64,000 bases of DNA from Dipteronia dyeriana. Lineage: Eukaryota > Streptophyta > Magnoliopsida > Sapindales > Sapindaceae. Numbering within the stretch: position 1 is the stretch's first letter; each line of letters starts with the position of its first letter. The position numbers and the translations under genes are program-made. This document shows, one piece after another, positions 23,085 to 34,434 of the stretch. Location: assembly GCA_032871835.1 (NCBI GenBank), contig CM065296.1, positions 4,102,001 through 4,166,000 of the forward strand. The letters are read 5' to 3'. Under the pieces are notes generated by a model that ran no database searches, was not told the DNA's origin, and saw only the letters and a program-made list of their open reading frames with translations.

Positions 23085-23531
23085 ATGGACTTCTACGGGC
23101 ATCACGCTTATGATGAGGAAAGAGAAATACTTCATGGATTTATTATGCAACTAGCTGATTTAATTTGACAGATAGAGGGACTGATTTCAATGACTCCGAG
23201 GAGAAAACAAGGGGTTTGTAAGATATGTGAAATGGTTGGTCATGATCTATGGGGCTGTCATTTGAGAGGAGAATTTCCAAAATATGTTGAAAACCGGACT
23301 CAAGCGTTGAATTCCTACAACATGAGACCTATGTATGAACCATTTGAAAATTCCTACAATCTGTGGCTTATCAATGAACCGTATGGAAATTCCCACAGTC
23401 ATTGGTCGAGTTATGAACCATATGACAATACTTACAACTCGGATTGGAGGAATCATCAAGACTCCTCGTGGAGCAACAATAAAGTCAATACCTATGATAG
23501 TTGGTCTCACCATCATTGGAGGATACAATGA
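23085..23531 (+). pseudogene. gag: Short gag-like ORF with zinc knuckle (element B)
   Basis: ATG at 23085 (MDFYGHHAYDEE). One in-frame TGA near 23166 (probably from CGA) separates it from the open piece 23190-23531. A complete knuckle CKICEMVGHDLWGC (CX2CX4HX4C) lies near 23217-23258. It is followed by imperfect repeats built on EPFENSYN, EPYGNSHS and EPYDNTYN, ending in DWRNHQDSSWSNN, a signature of Athila gag. The capsid core found in element A is absent, so this is a strongly reduced gag. Confidence 0.75.
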
Positions 23532-24250
23532 AAGAGTTTATACAGACTATGGAACATAGAATGAATTGGCATGATAAAAGATTCCAAGAAACTGATGTTT
23601 GAGTTCAGAACACAGAGGCTTTAATAAGGAAGATGGAGGTAAAAACTGGGCAATTGATTGAAGCTTTCCAAAATGAGGATCCCGAAGAATTCCCCTGCCA
23701 AATGGAGCAAGAAGAAGCTACCAATATCCCTTCGAATGGTGAGATTGTTGATACCATAGTAACCTATGAATCTTCTGATGATTTTTCTAGTGTTGTAGGT
23801 GAAGAAGTTGAAAAGAAGGAGCTATTGGATAAAAGCCTTAACAAGTTACTAGATTGGGTAAAGGAAGTGTTTGAAGATGACAAGGAAAGTCAACAAGAAG
23901 AGGATATAGAAGAAGAGTCCAAGATCGAAGAATTATGGGAGAATGAGACACTCCCAATGATTATAGTTTCTGACTTGGAAGAGGAAAAAATGAAGGAAGC
24001 GGAAGATGTTCCTTTTGAGGAGCCGCTCCTATACAAGGAACTCAAGTCTAATGTCCCTTCCATTACTTTTCTAAGCCGTCTACACAAAAGCAAATGGAAT
24101 AAGTGGTTTTCTGAACTTATTTCACCATACTTTATATTGAACATTTACTTGCCTTTGCTTATTATGTGCAGGAACATGCCGACAAGGGATAATTTTTTCC
24201 AAGATATGATATCGCTTAAGCGTAAATTTGAGACATTGAAATTCGGTTGA
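23532..24250 (+). pseudogene. Acidic gag C-terminal region, shifted frame (element B)
   Basis: Frame 2 relative to the preceding piece. After one TGA near 23599 the open frame 23633-24250 (205 codons from an internal Met) starts with RKMEVKTGQLIEAFQ, matching the Athila gag helix that follows the SWSNN segment. It then becomes very acidic (many Glu/Asp, 23690-24010) and ends KRKFETLKFG. The last third (LLYKELKSNVPSITFL onward) is not recognised. No enzyme motif is present. Confidence 0.65.
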
Positions 24251-25558
24251 GTTTTCCAAGCATCCATCTTGCCAAGACATTAAATAAAGCGCTTGGTGGG
24301 AGGCAACCAACCTAGGTAATTTTCTATTTTTGTTTTTGTTTTTGCTTTTAATTTTTTGTTTTTGTTTCAGTTTTTAGTTTTTAGTTTTTAGTTTTTAGTT
24401 TTCTTTCTTTATTTTTTTTGTGTTTCGAGTTCTTGCCTTCCATATTTTTTCTTTATTTGTAATGTCATGTAAACATTGAGGACAATGTTTAGATTAGGTT
24501 TGGGGGTGTGAATTTGTGTTTATTTTATTTTGAGTCATTTGTTGAAATCTGCTGCAAAAGTGCCCTGTTTTGAAATTTTTTGAGGCAAACGTTTTGTTAA
24601 AACTGTATTCATTTGTGGGGAAATACATTTTTCTGTCCATGGTAGGTTCTTTGTTTTTTTATAATAATCTAACGGTATAAAGAACGTAAAATTCTGGGCA
24701 GTAGTTTAAAAGTTATGAATGTTTCTTCGACCAAAGGTCATAGGCAATGCCATGTTTTTGCAATTCAGCACGTGGACTATTTTCGACGTCTGTTTTCTCA
24801 TTTTTCCAATTCTAATTTTGAAATATTTTCTAAAAAAGAAGTTTGCATTTGCATGTCTTGTTTCTTGTGTTAAAATTTAGTTAACTTTTATTGATTTATT
24901 TCAGAGATGTACCTTAAAGAACAGACGTAGGTCGTTTTAGAAAGTCACCAGTTTTTGAATTTTTTGTCCTCCATTTTGAGATGTTTCTTTTGTGTGCTTT
25001 AAGAGCCGTAATATATGTTTTAATCACTGAGTTTAGACTAACGTCTTGCCACTTAGAGCAATGTATTGCATTTTTCAAAATTTATGGCATGCTCTTGATA
25101 TGATGGTGGATAGGATGTTTAGTTGGATTGTCAAGATTAATAGTGGACACTACCCTTGTGAGCTCACTAAGCCAAAAAGCGTACATAATTATCATTATAG
25201 AGGGTTTGTTGTTTCTACTCCTAAACACTCATTAGGTTCTTAGCATTAGAAATTGATCTCAATAGGTTAAGCATTGGATTTTAAAGAACATTCATTATAA
25301 AAAGATATCACATGTGAACTTTGCTCTTGTTTTGGTTGAACCATTAGAAATGATATAGGCAATGTGTGCTTTAACTCACTTAAAAGGCCTTAAATATTTC
25401 CTACCTTATGTGTGTACTCCATAGCCAATTTTGAAGCCAAACACTATAAGCCTTTTTCTTTCGTCACCCACATTAACTTAACCCCAATGAGCCATATATT
25501 AGTCATACCTTATAGCTTGTGATCATATTGAGGTGATGAAGATAATTGAAGAGAGTTC

Positions 25559-25777
25559 GAAATGGGTAATTCGAGATGTGCATAGGCAAAGCAAGAAGAT
25601 CAAATGTAAATAAAGTGTTTGAAGAACTATGTAATTGATGTACAAATTCTCATCTTAAAAAAAAAGTGAAATGGGTAATTCGAGATGTGCATAGGCAAAG
25701 CAAGAAGATCAAATGTAAAGAAGGTGTTGGAAGAACTATGTAATTGATGTACAAATTCTCATCTTATAAAAAAAAGT
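25559..25777. repeat. Tandem duplication of a 109-110 bp unit
   Basis: Units 25559-25667 and 25668-25777, both beginning GAAATGGGTAATTCGAGATG and ending in an A run plus GT. Only a handful of bases differ. Element A has no such duplication at the matching place. Confidence 0.92.
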
Positions 25778-26700
25778 GAAAAAAAGAATGAAAAAAGTTG
25801 AAAAAAAAAGATAAATGAATGAGATGATGAATCGAATCAAATGTAAGTGAAAGAGATAGAGCTTTATTACGAAGTGATGAAAAATAAAATTCAACTTAAG
25901 AATGAGAATGAATGAAAATTGTTCAAAAAGCCTAGATTCAATTAGAATGAAGAATTCGAAGAAATTCGGTCAAGTATGAAGAATGTCGAAAAATTTCTCG
26001 ATATGATCTTAAGTCTGTTTGCTATCCTTTTCCCGTTCTTTCTTAACCTTCACTCAATGGCCCCGTTACAACCAAAGAAAAGACCTAATTGATCTTTTGG
26101 GAAAGTTAGCTCAAGAGTAAAGTAAACATGTACTCTATCTTGTTCTTAATGTCTGATTCCGTTCATGAGATCTTTTGCATAAAATCAAGCTTTTTTTCTA
26201 TTATATATTCATATGCGATTATATCTTGAAATTTCTTATGCATAAACTCCATTCGCATATGCTTGATGAGTGTATCTGCCTAGGTTCTGTAAGAAATTAA
26301 GAATGACATCCTGTGAGAATTAGAGTCGAGACGAATTATATCTATGGCATTCGACGAATGCGTTTTTGAAGCTAGAGTGTCTTGAGTATAGGCTTTTCAT
26401 TAAAACTAAGTAGTGCATTCAAATTTGTGACATAAATTTAGTCTTTCTTCAGTGGCTCTAGCATGTATTTGCCTTGAATGGTACATTTGAGTTTGCGTTT
26501 TGATTATTTGGCTTTTCGTAGAAATATGTTTGTGGGTAGCATAACTGTAAACCCTCAGGAGACAAAACTACTCCTACAAGGGACACCTAGATCGTGTTCC
26601 CTACAAAAGTGGCTTAATTTATTTTTATTTTATTTTTAGATTTAAGTTTGTTTTTAGTTTTTGTTTTTATTCTAGTTTTGCTCGAGGACTAGCAAAAGAT

Positions 26701-26715
26701 AGGTTTGGGGGTATT
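26701..26715 (+). other. Polypurine tract of element B
   Basis: AGGTTTGGGGGTATT directly before TGATCGG of the 3' LTR; preceded by CTCGAGGACTAGCAAAAG, also present in element A (32694). Confidence 0.85.
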
Positions 26716-28413
26716 TGATCGGTCTATTTCTGTACATGTTTTAGATCCCCATTTCCTATTATTTGTGTTGTGTTCTTGGGTGAAATTAGGTATTTTATGT
26801 ATTTGTTGAGCATCTATAGGTCACATTACATTCAAAAGATGTTGTATGTTATTTTGGAGAAAAAGAGCAAAAAGTTGATTTTCGGAGCAATACATAACAG
26901 CTAGATTCCGGAGCTTATATCTCTTAGCTAAGATCCAATTGTGTATCATACTACCTATGGATTGAAATCTCTAGAAGTCTAGTTTCCGGTACACTTTACG
27001 GATCGCAATTCCGATATTCCTAGAAGAAGTTATGCGCAATTTAGTAACCAAAGGTCAGTGCTGGAAAGTCAACCGCGGCCTAGACCGCCGTCCAGTCACA
27101 AGACCTACCCATCGGTCTAAGGAACGGTACATGGCAGAAGAATTCCGCGTCCTGGACCGCGGTGGCCTCCGGAGCGACCCAGACCACGGTTTGACGGATT
27201 TTTGGTGGGAAACCACTCCGAATTGGTCCAGAATTGTTCCAAAACTTTCCTAATCAAATTCTATTGATTTTAGAAGACCAAAATATGTTTGAGAAACTTC
27301 CAAAACTCAAATTATGAGTCAGACATCAAAAGAGGAAATTCAATTCAGGAAAGGATTCTCATTCCTTGTTTCATTCTACTTTCCCACTTGATGGATTTTC
27401 TAAACCTAAGAAGAATTGGGGGTTCTCAAGGAAAAATCACCTATAAATACTTCCTATTCTTTGCAATTCAAAGAGGAGATAAGCCAAGGGAGGTCCCAAG
27501 CCACCAATGCGGCCGTCCCCTACCACTTCATCACCACACATTACCATACAACTTTCATTCATCTTTACAAATCGAATATTCAAAGACAAAAAAGAATTCA
27601 TCATTGAAGACTTGAAGAACTCATTGTAGGCCAATATTGGTTTTATCTTTTCTTTATCTTCTCTTATTTTCATCATGTGTAACTAACTCATATTAGGGAA
27701 TCAATGTGAACCTCTATGAATGCTATTTATTAGAATTGACAATATTTTCATTAATTCGAGTTTTGATTTATTCAATTCATCATATTTCTTAATTCTTTAT
27801 TCTTGTTAATGCATGATCATACGTTGGCATGAATATAGGGTTTTGATAATTTAATGATTGAGGTTGGAGTATTGATCTATATGTAATCTTAATTAATATT
27901 CAATTGAATGGATAAAACTGATCTTAGCATTGATCTATGCAAGTAGGTTTTGGTTCATTGTTCTTGTACTTAATGGGTTCTCGGTTGTAGTTTGCGTCAT
28001 TGATCTATGGGTAAATTGTAATTGAGAACACGTGATTCATCCCAGGTTCATATGGTAACAATCATACTTAAGGTAAGAATGAACCCTTAACTTGATTAAT
28101 ATTTTGTTTTCAAAGTCAATTTGAAACATTGAGTAAACATAGTAGGGGAGCATTGATGACCTAGTGCTTTCTCACATTTGATCACAACCAAGTCGTTTTA
28201 ATTGCTTTCATTAGTTTAATTTAATTTAGTTTATAGTTTAAATCAATTCACCATCAATTTCTTGTTGTTTTTAGTTTAACTTTAATTAGAATTAGATTTA
28301 ACTATATAAATCACTTTTCCTTGTGGGAACGATCCTTACTTGCCGTTGTACGATATCTCACAATTCGTGCACTTGTGAGTATTGTTTTTATAACTACGGT
28401 TTTACACACATCA
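26716..28413 (+). repeat. 3' LTR of element B
   Basis: 1698 bp, aligns with 21230-22926 end to end; differences are denser in the first 300 bp. Ends CACACATCA, after which the gag of element A resumes. Confidence 0.9.
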
Positions 28414-28960
28414 TCCTCCAACACATACAATCTGGGTTGGCGACAATATCCAAAGTTTAGATGTAAGAACACTCAAAATACATTAATGCCACCATTGGTT
28501 CAAAATCAATTTCCACCTCAACAACTTCCAAGACAGGGTAAGTCCCTTGATGAACTAATGGAATCTTTTGTGCAGGAAACAAGGCAATCTATCAAGAATT
28601 TAGAGAACCAAATTAGGCACATAGCATCCTCGTTGAACCAAAGAGACCAAGGTAGATTTCCAAGCCAAGTGATCCAAAACCCAAAGAGAAATCAAAAATC
28701 CGCAAAGGCAATCACTCTTCGAAGTGGCAAGGAAGTTGGACAAGGAAAGGAAGAGATGGAAGTAGACATGGAGGCTAAAGAAAAAGAAGAAAAAGTCCCT
28801 CAAAAGAATCGACAACAAAAGAAGAAGGATACGGTGGTGGAGGAACCAAGTGCTGAAATCTTAGCACAAGTACCATATCCGGGGAGATTTGTAGAGGGAA
28901 AAAAAGAGCAAAGCACGAAAGACATCCTTGATATGTTTTGGAAAGTAAATCAACATTCCT
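28414..28960 (+). pseudogene. gag: Athila-type gag, C-terminal part (element A)
   Basis: Resumes with SNTYNLGWRQYPKFRCKN, which joins NPFY at 21229. It then has the polar linker, the helix SLDELMESFVQETRQSI...IRHIASSLNQ and the ITLRSGKEV motif that precedes the protease in Athila polyproteins. A lysine/glutamate-rich stretch (about 28735-28850) and YPGRFVEGKKEQSTKDIL follow. Around 28955 the frame shifts to that of the protease. The start of the open frame (28321) lies in the LTR of B and is not a real start. Confidence 0.83.
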
Positions 28961-29551
28961 CTGATGGATGCTATTCAACAAATTCCAAGGTATGCAAAGT
29001 TTCTCAAGGAATTATGCACAAACAAGAGAACATTCAAGGAGAAGGATATGGTGGCTCTAAATAAGGAGGTATTTGTTGTGCTCTTACGTAAGCTACCTCA
29101 AAAACTCAAGGATCTGGGGAGCTTCACGATTCTGTGGATCATCAGAATCCAAGCGTTTGAACAAGCTTTAGTTGATTTAGGTTCTTCAATTAATTTAATT
29201 CCATTTTATGCGTTCGAATATTTGAGGATAGGTGAGCTCAAGGAGACCTCTGTGAGCATACAACTAGTGGATCGATCCATTTGATACCCAAGAGGAGTAC
29301 TAGAAGACGTACTAGTCAAAGTCAATGAATTAATTTTTCTAGCCGATTTTCTAGTACTCAAGATGGAGGATGCTCCCACTCCCGAAAGAGATCTTCCTTT
29401 GATCCTTGGAAGACCATTCATTATGACGCCAAAGACAATGATCAATGTTTATAAAGGAACACTTACAATGTCAATGAATGAGGAGACAGTAAAATTCAAT
29501 ATTTTTTATTCTTTTAAGTTTCCTAACGATGAGGGTGCTTTTTTTCTTTAG
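28961..29551 (+). pseudogene. Athila-type aspartic protease remnant (element A)
   Basis: Open pieces 28964-29284 and 29363-29551 lie in one frame, separated by a TGA near 29282. The pre-protease segment (MDAIQQIPRYAKFLKELC, KRTFKEKDMVALN) is typical of Athila. The active-site loop reads ALVDLGSSINLIPF with its Asp present, and the flap/C-terminal LILGRPFIMTPKTMI is clear. The protease would mature the polyprotein. Coding similarity to Athila ends shortly after; no RT follows. Confidence 0.82.
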
Positions 29552-30540
29552 ATATTATGAATGAATTGGTTCAAGAGGCAATCGAAACATCACAAGGGGA
29601 AACTCCATTGGAAAAGGTATTAATTCACAGTTTACGAGCAGAGTAAGATGCATCAAATCTCATACGGGACTTATACCGTGATCCGTGGTCATGTTCATCG
29701 CCAAGAAAAGTGGAAAGTTAAGATACAGGTGTAAGCGCCATCAAGTTCTATGAAATTCATGTCCTTGAATCTATGAAGCATAGGGTCGATGCTCTTGACT
29801 GCTATGCAATAGAAGTGCGCGAATATGAGAATCATCGGACATATCTAATAAAGATTTGGATGCACTTCTGGAAAGTTTAGAGGATGAGTCAAATAAGGTG
29901 GTTGACAAGGTAAACAATCAAAGAGTCACTTATTCCTATTTAGATTTGATGGCGAGAATTGAAGTCCTTGAAAAAGAGAGGGAATTTTCTTTGAAGAAAT
30001 TTGAGGAGTTTGCCCGAGAGAGAAAAGAACTCAAAGCCGAGTTTGGCCAATGAATGTGGCTTATGAAGGTCGAGATTGAACAAATAGATAGAACCTTGGA
30101 GATTATGAAGAATAAAGAACTCTGCAAGATTAAAAAACTTGCAAAGGATGATAAAGAGATCAAGTCATTGACCGCCGAGGTAAGGAAACAACCGGCAGGT
30201 GTTCAGCTTGACAAAGTAAGTAAAAATGAGTCAAGTAAGTCGATCAACAAGAGGAGGAGGAAAAAAATAGATAGAAAGGGCAAGATTCACCACCTAATCA
30301 TAGCCACCAAGAAAGTAACTTTCCTACATTTGTCCTTGTTTTCCATTATTGCAATATGAAGGGTCACATTCGACCAAGGTGTTACAAATATATTAGACAA
30401 TGCAAATAGACGAATGAGAGTCGAAATCATGGATGTAACAAGGAAAAACAAGTATGGATGAGGAAGGATGATCTCAAGAAAGATGGTGTCAATGTCCACA
30501 CGCCCAACCGTGTGGTTAATGGATGAGGTGATGAGCTAAA
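29552..30540 (+). pseudogene. Coiled-coil and HYCN zinc-knuckle segment (element A)
   Basis: In place of pol there is a charged region predicted to be helical. The frame 29856-30359, with one TGA at 30051, has heptad-like stretches (ARIEVLEKEREFSLKKF, DKEIKSLTAEV) and then a Lys/Arg-rich patch. In a shifted frame at 30341-30382 comes FHYCNMKGHIRPRC, a CX2CX4HX4C knuckle whose first Cys is Phe. This layout and the HYCN...GHI...C form resemble the gag C-terminus of Sirevirus-type copia elements, such as the minus-strand one at 38.7-39.2 kb. The 29552-29855 part is unrecognised. Origin by capture is inference. Confidence 0.55.
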
Positions 30541-32727
30541 CACATTGAGCCGCGACGTTAAACCAAGCGCTAGGTGGGAGGCAACCCATTCAGGTTTTTC
30601 TTTTTCATTTTGTTTTTCTTTGTGTCACTCCTCCTTCCATGTTTCTTTCATTCTATTTCGTGTTCATACATCTAGGATAATGTTTATATTAGGTTTGGGG
30701 GTGTGGTTTAATTTTTCATTTTTATTTTTGTGTGTTTTTGAGTCTTTGAGTTTTCATGTTCTGCTGGAGATATTTTTGGCCACTTTTTCTTTAAAACTAT
30801 ATCTTTTGGAAAGGAAATGATTTTTTTTCCATGAAAGGTTCTTTGATTTTTTGATATGAATCCAACGGTATAAAGAATGAAAAATTTTGGGCGGTATTTT
30901 TTAAGTTATGATCAATTCTTTGACCAATGGTCAGAAGCGATGCTCTGTTTCGTGAATCCGCGAGTGAGCTGTTTTCATCGCTTGTTTTCAAACTTTTCTA
31001 AATCGATTTTTGAAATGTTATTTGAACGATCTATTTTCTTATGTTAAAATTTGAGAAAATTATTTTGAGTAATTTGAGAGATATGTATCAATAAACAGAC
31101 ATAGGTCGATTTCAAAAGTCATCAATTTTTTGGAATTTGTGCTCTCCATTTTTAGATGCTTCTTTTATATGCTTTAAAAGCCGTAATGTATGCTTTATTC
31201 ACTGAGTTTAGACTAAAGTCTTGCCACTTAGAGTATTTCATTGCATTTTATAAAATTTATGACATGCTCCTGATGTGATAATGGATAGGATGCTTAGTTG
31301 GATTGTCATGATTAATAGTTGAGACTACCCTTGTGAGTTTACTAAGCCAAAAAGCGTACAATTAATTACATTATATGAGGGTTTTGTTGTTTCTAATCCT
31401 AAACACTTATTATGTTCTTAGTGTTAGAATTGATCTCAATAGGTTTTGCATTGGATATTAAAGAACATTCATCATAAAAAGATATCACATGTGAACTTTG
31501 CTCTTGTTTTGGTTGAACCATCAGAAATGATATAGGCAATGTGTGTTTAACCTACTTAAAAGGCCTTAAATTTCACTACCCATATGTGTGCTCCATTAGC
31601 TATTTTGAAGCCAAACACTTATAAGCCTTTTTCTTTCATCACCCACGTAATCCCTATCCCTTATACCCAATATATATTGGTTGTACCCTATAGCTTGGGA
31701 TCATGTCAAGTGGAAGAAGTTCAAGTTCAAGTTCAAGATGAAGAAAAGAAGAAGAGAACCATGGGCAAGTTCTATGAAATACATGTACTAAGGTATAAAA
31801 AGGAATAAAAAAATTCTTTTAAAAAAAATAGAATGATGGAAAAAGAGAGATGAATTCAAGTTGAGTGTTTACTTGAAAGAGAAGTTGAAGAAATTGATAA
31901 AGAAGCTTGGTTGCAATTACAAAGAAGATTCAAGGGAGAGATGCCCACACATCGACATATCATGATACATCGACATGTCATGATACATCTCTTGGCATGA
32001 TCTTAGGCACTTTGAATTTCCTTTTTTTGTTCTTTCTATTAACCTTTCACCCAATGGCCCCATTACATCTAAAGAAAAGACCTAATTGATCTTTTGGGAA
32101 TACTAGCTCAAGTTTAAAGGTAAACATGTGCTCTATCTTGTTCTTAATATCTGATTCTGTTCATGAGATCTTTTACATTAAATCAAGCATTCTTTCAATT
32201 ATATATTCATATGCGATAATATATTGAAATTTCTTATGCATAAACTCCATTCGTATATGCTTGATGAGTGTATTTGCCTAGGTTATGTGTGAAAATATGA
32301 GCGACATCTTGTGAGAATTAGAGTCTATGCAAATTATATCTATGGCATTTGACGATGTGTCTTTGAAGTTAGAGTATCTTGAGTATGGGCTTTTTATTCA
32401 AACCATGCATTGCATTCAAATTTGTGGCATGATTTTAGTCTTTATTTAGTGGCTTTAGCATGCATTGGCCTTGAATGGTACATTTGAGTTGCATCTTGAT
32501 TATTTAGTTCTCTGTATATTTATGTTTGTGGGTAGCATTGCTGTAAACCCTCAAGAGACTATAACTCCTCCTACTAGGGACACCTAGAGGTTTAAAGGCT
32601 TGTAGCATACGCTCAATGCTATCGTGTTTCCCTACGAAAGTGGCCTAGTTTAGTTTAGTTTATTTTTATTTTTTGTTCTTATTTCGATTATGCTCGAGGA
32701 CTAGCTAAAGCTAGGTTTGGTGATATT
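30541..32727 (+). other. 3' non-coding module of element A
   Basis: Begins with the Athila hallmark ACCAAGCGCTAGGTGGGAGG (30567), then GGTTTGGGGGTGTG, and matches 24480-26715 of element B over about 2 kb. It ends CTCGAGGACTAGCTAAAGCTAGGTTTGGTGATATT, a PPT with the G run interrupted by T. Short open frames here (30545-30820, 31584-31808, 31907-32089) are not conserved with element B and are not called. Confidence 0.8.
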
Positions 32728-34434
32728 TGTTAGGTCGATAAATGTTGATATTTGAGACCCCTAATTCCTATGTTTAATGTTATGTTCTTTAGTATAATTG
32801 AACATTTTAATGTGTATGTTAAGATTGAGTAGAAGATAGCTCTTGGAGTGAGTTTGAAGATAAAAAGGTGATTTTTGGAGTGAGTATAAGATAGCTCTTG
32901 GAAAGCTTCAGAAGTCTAGTTTTCGACAAATTTTATGGTTTGTCAATTGGAGTTTTCTAGAGACAGTTATTGATGTTTTAGTAGCCGAAGGTCAAGCTGG
33001 AGAAGACTACCGCTGGCTAAACCGTTGTCCGTGCACCTTGCCTGCGTAGCAACCTAGGAAGCGGTAATCAGTAGAGTTGTCACACTTGCTGGACTGTGGT
33101 GTGTGCAAGTGACCTACAGAGCGACCCGGACAGTGGTGCTTACGTGTTTTTGGCAGATTTCTACTCTGAATTGATGCAGAATTGTCCCAAAACTTCCCAA
33201 ATCAAATCCTAATGACTCTAAAAGATTAAGACATGTTTGAGAAACTTCCTAAACTCAAATTATAAGTCAATCATCCAAAAAGGAAATCCAATTTAGGAAA
33301 GGATTCTTATTCCTTATTCAATCTTATTTTCCTACTTGGTGAATTTCCTACAACAAAGCAAATTGGGAATCTACAAGGAGTAGTCACCTATAAATACCAA
33401 GAGTTTCTTCAAAAGAGAGGGTTAGAGATTCATTTTTGAAGATTGAAGACCAAAGATCTTTTCATGGTTTTTATTTTCTCTCTTCTTCTACCTTTCATTA
33501 TTTTTAATGTTTTTATTTGCTTTCATAGTTATGATGTGTAGCTAAACTCTTCATAGATAGGGCTAACTTGAAGCCATAGACATGATTCTAATTCCATAGA
33601 CAAATTATTTTAATGAAGTATTATTTTTCTTAAATGATGATTTCAATTTCTCCAAAATAATTGTTTTTCTGTTTTATGTTTCTTTGATTGATCACCTTAG
33701 GAGCATGGTTTTAGGACCTATGTTGTAGGATAGAGTTCGAATGCCTTACAGACATATTCTTGCTTGAAACAATTAATTAGAATAAGACCTAATTAAGGGA
33801 AATTGATTCATGAATTACTTAGAATAATAGCCATATTCTAGGGTTTGTGTGATATTCATATTCTCATCGTTCTTAATAGATTCCCATTATTAAATCTAGT
33901 AGATGCCCATGCTAGGTTATTAAATCTAGTAGATGCACATGATAGGTTATAATTTGGAATACACGTATTTATGTAGATGCCATGCAACTTACATACTTAC
34001 TAAGAGAGAATCTATATGACTCGAGTGGGATGCCAACACCTTGTCATGAATATCTTCTTCATGTTTGGTTGTTTACTAACTACATTATTGTCTATGGATT
34101 GGATGGATGTCTAGAGGTGGATAGGAGGTTCTAGCTAGCTTTTACTTATTGGTTTTTCTAAATAATTTTCCTGCTGCGTTTCTTAGTTTTAGTTTAATTT
34201 AAATTCTTAGTTTAAATAATCAATTCAAAATCCCCCAATTGAGTGTGTGAGTTGTGTTTTATTTAAGTTGTTATAGAGTTGTAGAGTGTCTTAAAGTAGT
34301 GTTTCTAAATTTAAAACTTTGTAGGTAATTCATTCCTCGTGGGAACGACTCTTGCTTGCCTATTGTACTATCATTTACGATTTGTGCACTTGCAAGGTTT
34401 GATAATAATTTTGTTTGCTATTTTGCAACCAACG
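32728..34434 (+). repeat. 3' LTR of element A
   Basis: 1707 bp, TGTTAGGTCG to GCAACCAACG (last base changed from the expected A). TATAAATA at 33389. Contains a 30-bp tandem duplication (33889-33948) absent from the 5' LTR, and a patch near 32880-32910 that repeats nearby LTR sequence in place of about 100 bp. Confidence 0.87.
33889..33948. repeat. 30-bp tandem duplication in 3' LTR of A
   Basis: Two units starting ATTAAATCTAGTAGATGC; single copy in the 5' LTR near 19607. Confidence 0.9.

Larger units (their letters stand above)
24251..26715 (+). other. 3' non-coding module of element B
   Basis: No gene. Landmarks in order: AAGCGCTTGGTGGGAGGCAA near 24277-24296 (a hallmark just after the coding part of Athila elements), GTTTTTAG tandem words (24366-24400), ACATTGAGGACAATG (24474), a first GGTTTGGGGGTGTG tract, long AT-rich sequence matching 30650-32727 of element A, a 109-bp tandem duplication, and the PPT AGGTTTGGGGGTATT (26701-26715). 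Confidence 0.8.
21230..28413 (+). mobile_element. Athila-type gag-only element B, nested in gag of element A
   Basis: A 7.18-kb element with LTRs of 1697 and 1698 bp, the PBS TGGCGCCGTTGCCGGGAT, a short gag-like region and about 2.5 kb of 3' non-coding sequence with a PPT. No protease, RT, RNase H or integrase motif is seen, so it resembles the gag-only class called TR-GAG. It splits the gag of element A between NPFY and SNTYNLGW. The flanks TTCTA and TCCTC show no clean duplication; a few bases appear lost at the right junction. Confidence 0.88.
18381..34434 (+). mobile_element. Athila-type Ty3/gypsy element A, non-autonomous, hosting element B
   Basis: Two LTRs (18381-20124 and 32728-34434), an Athila-type PBS, gag (interrupted by element B), a protease remnant, then a coiled-coil/zinc-knuckle segment instead of RT, RNase H and integrase, then a 2-kb 3' non-coding module and a degenerate PPT. 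Without element B the element is about 8.9 kb. Flanking pentamers CTCAT and CTTTT match at only three of five positions, so the duplication is eroded or absent. Confidence 0.85.

Noticed and set aside
25559..25777. CRISPR-like or satellite array
   Set aside because: Only two units without spacers; a simple tandem duplication.
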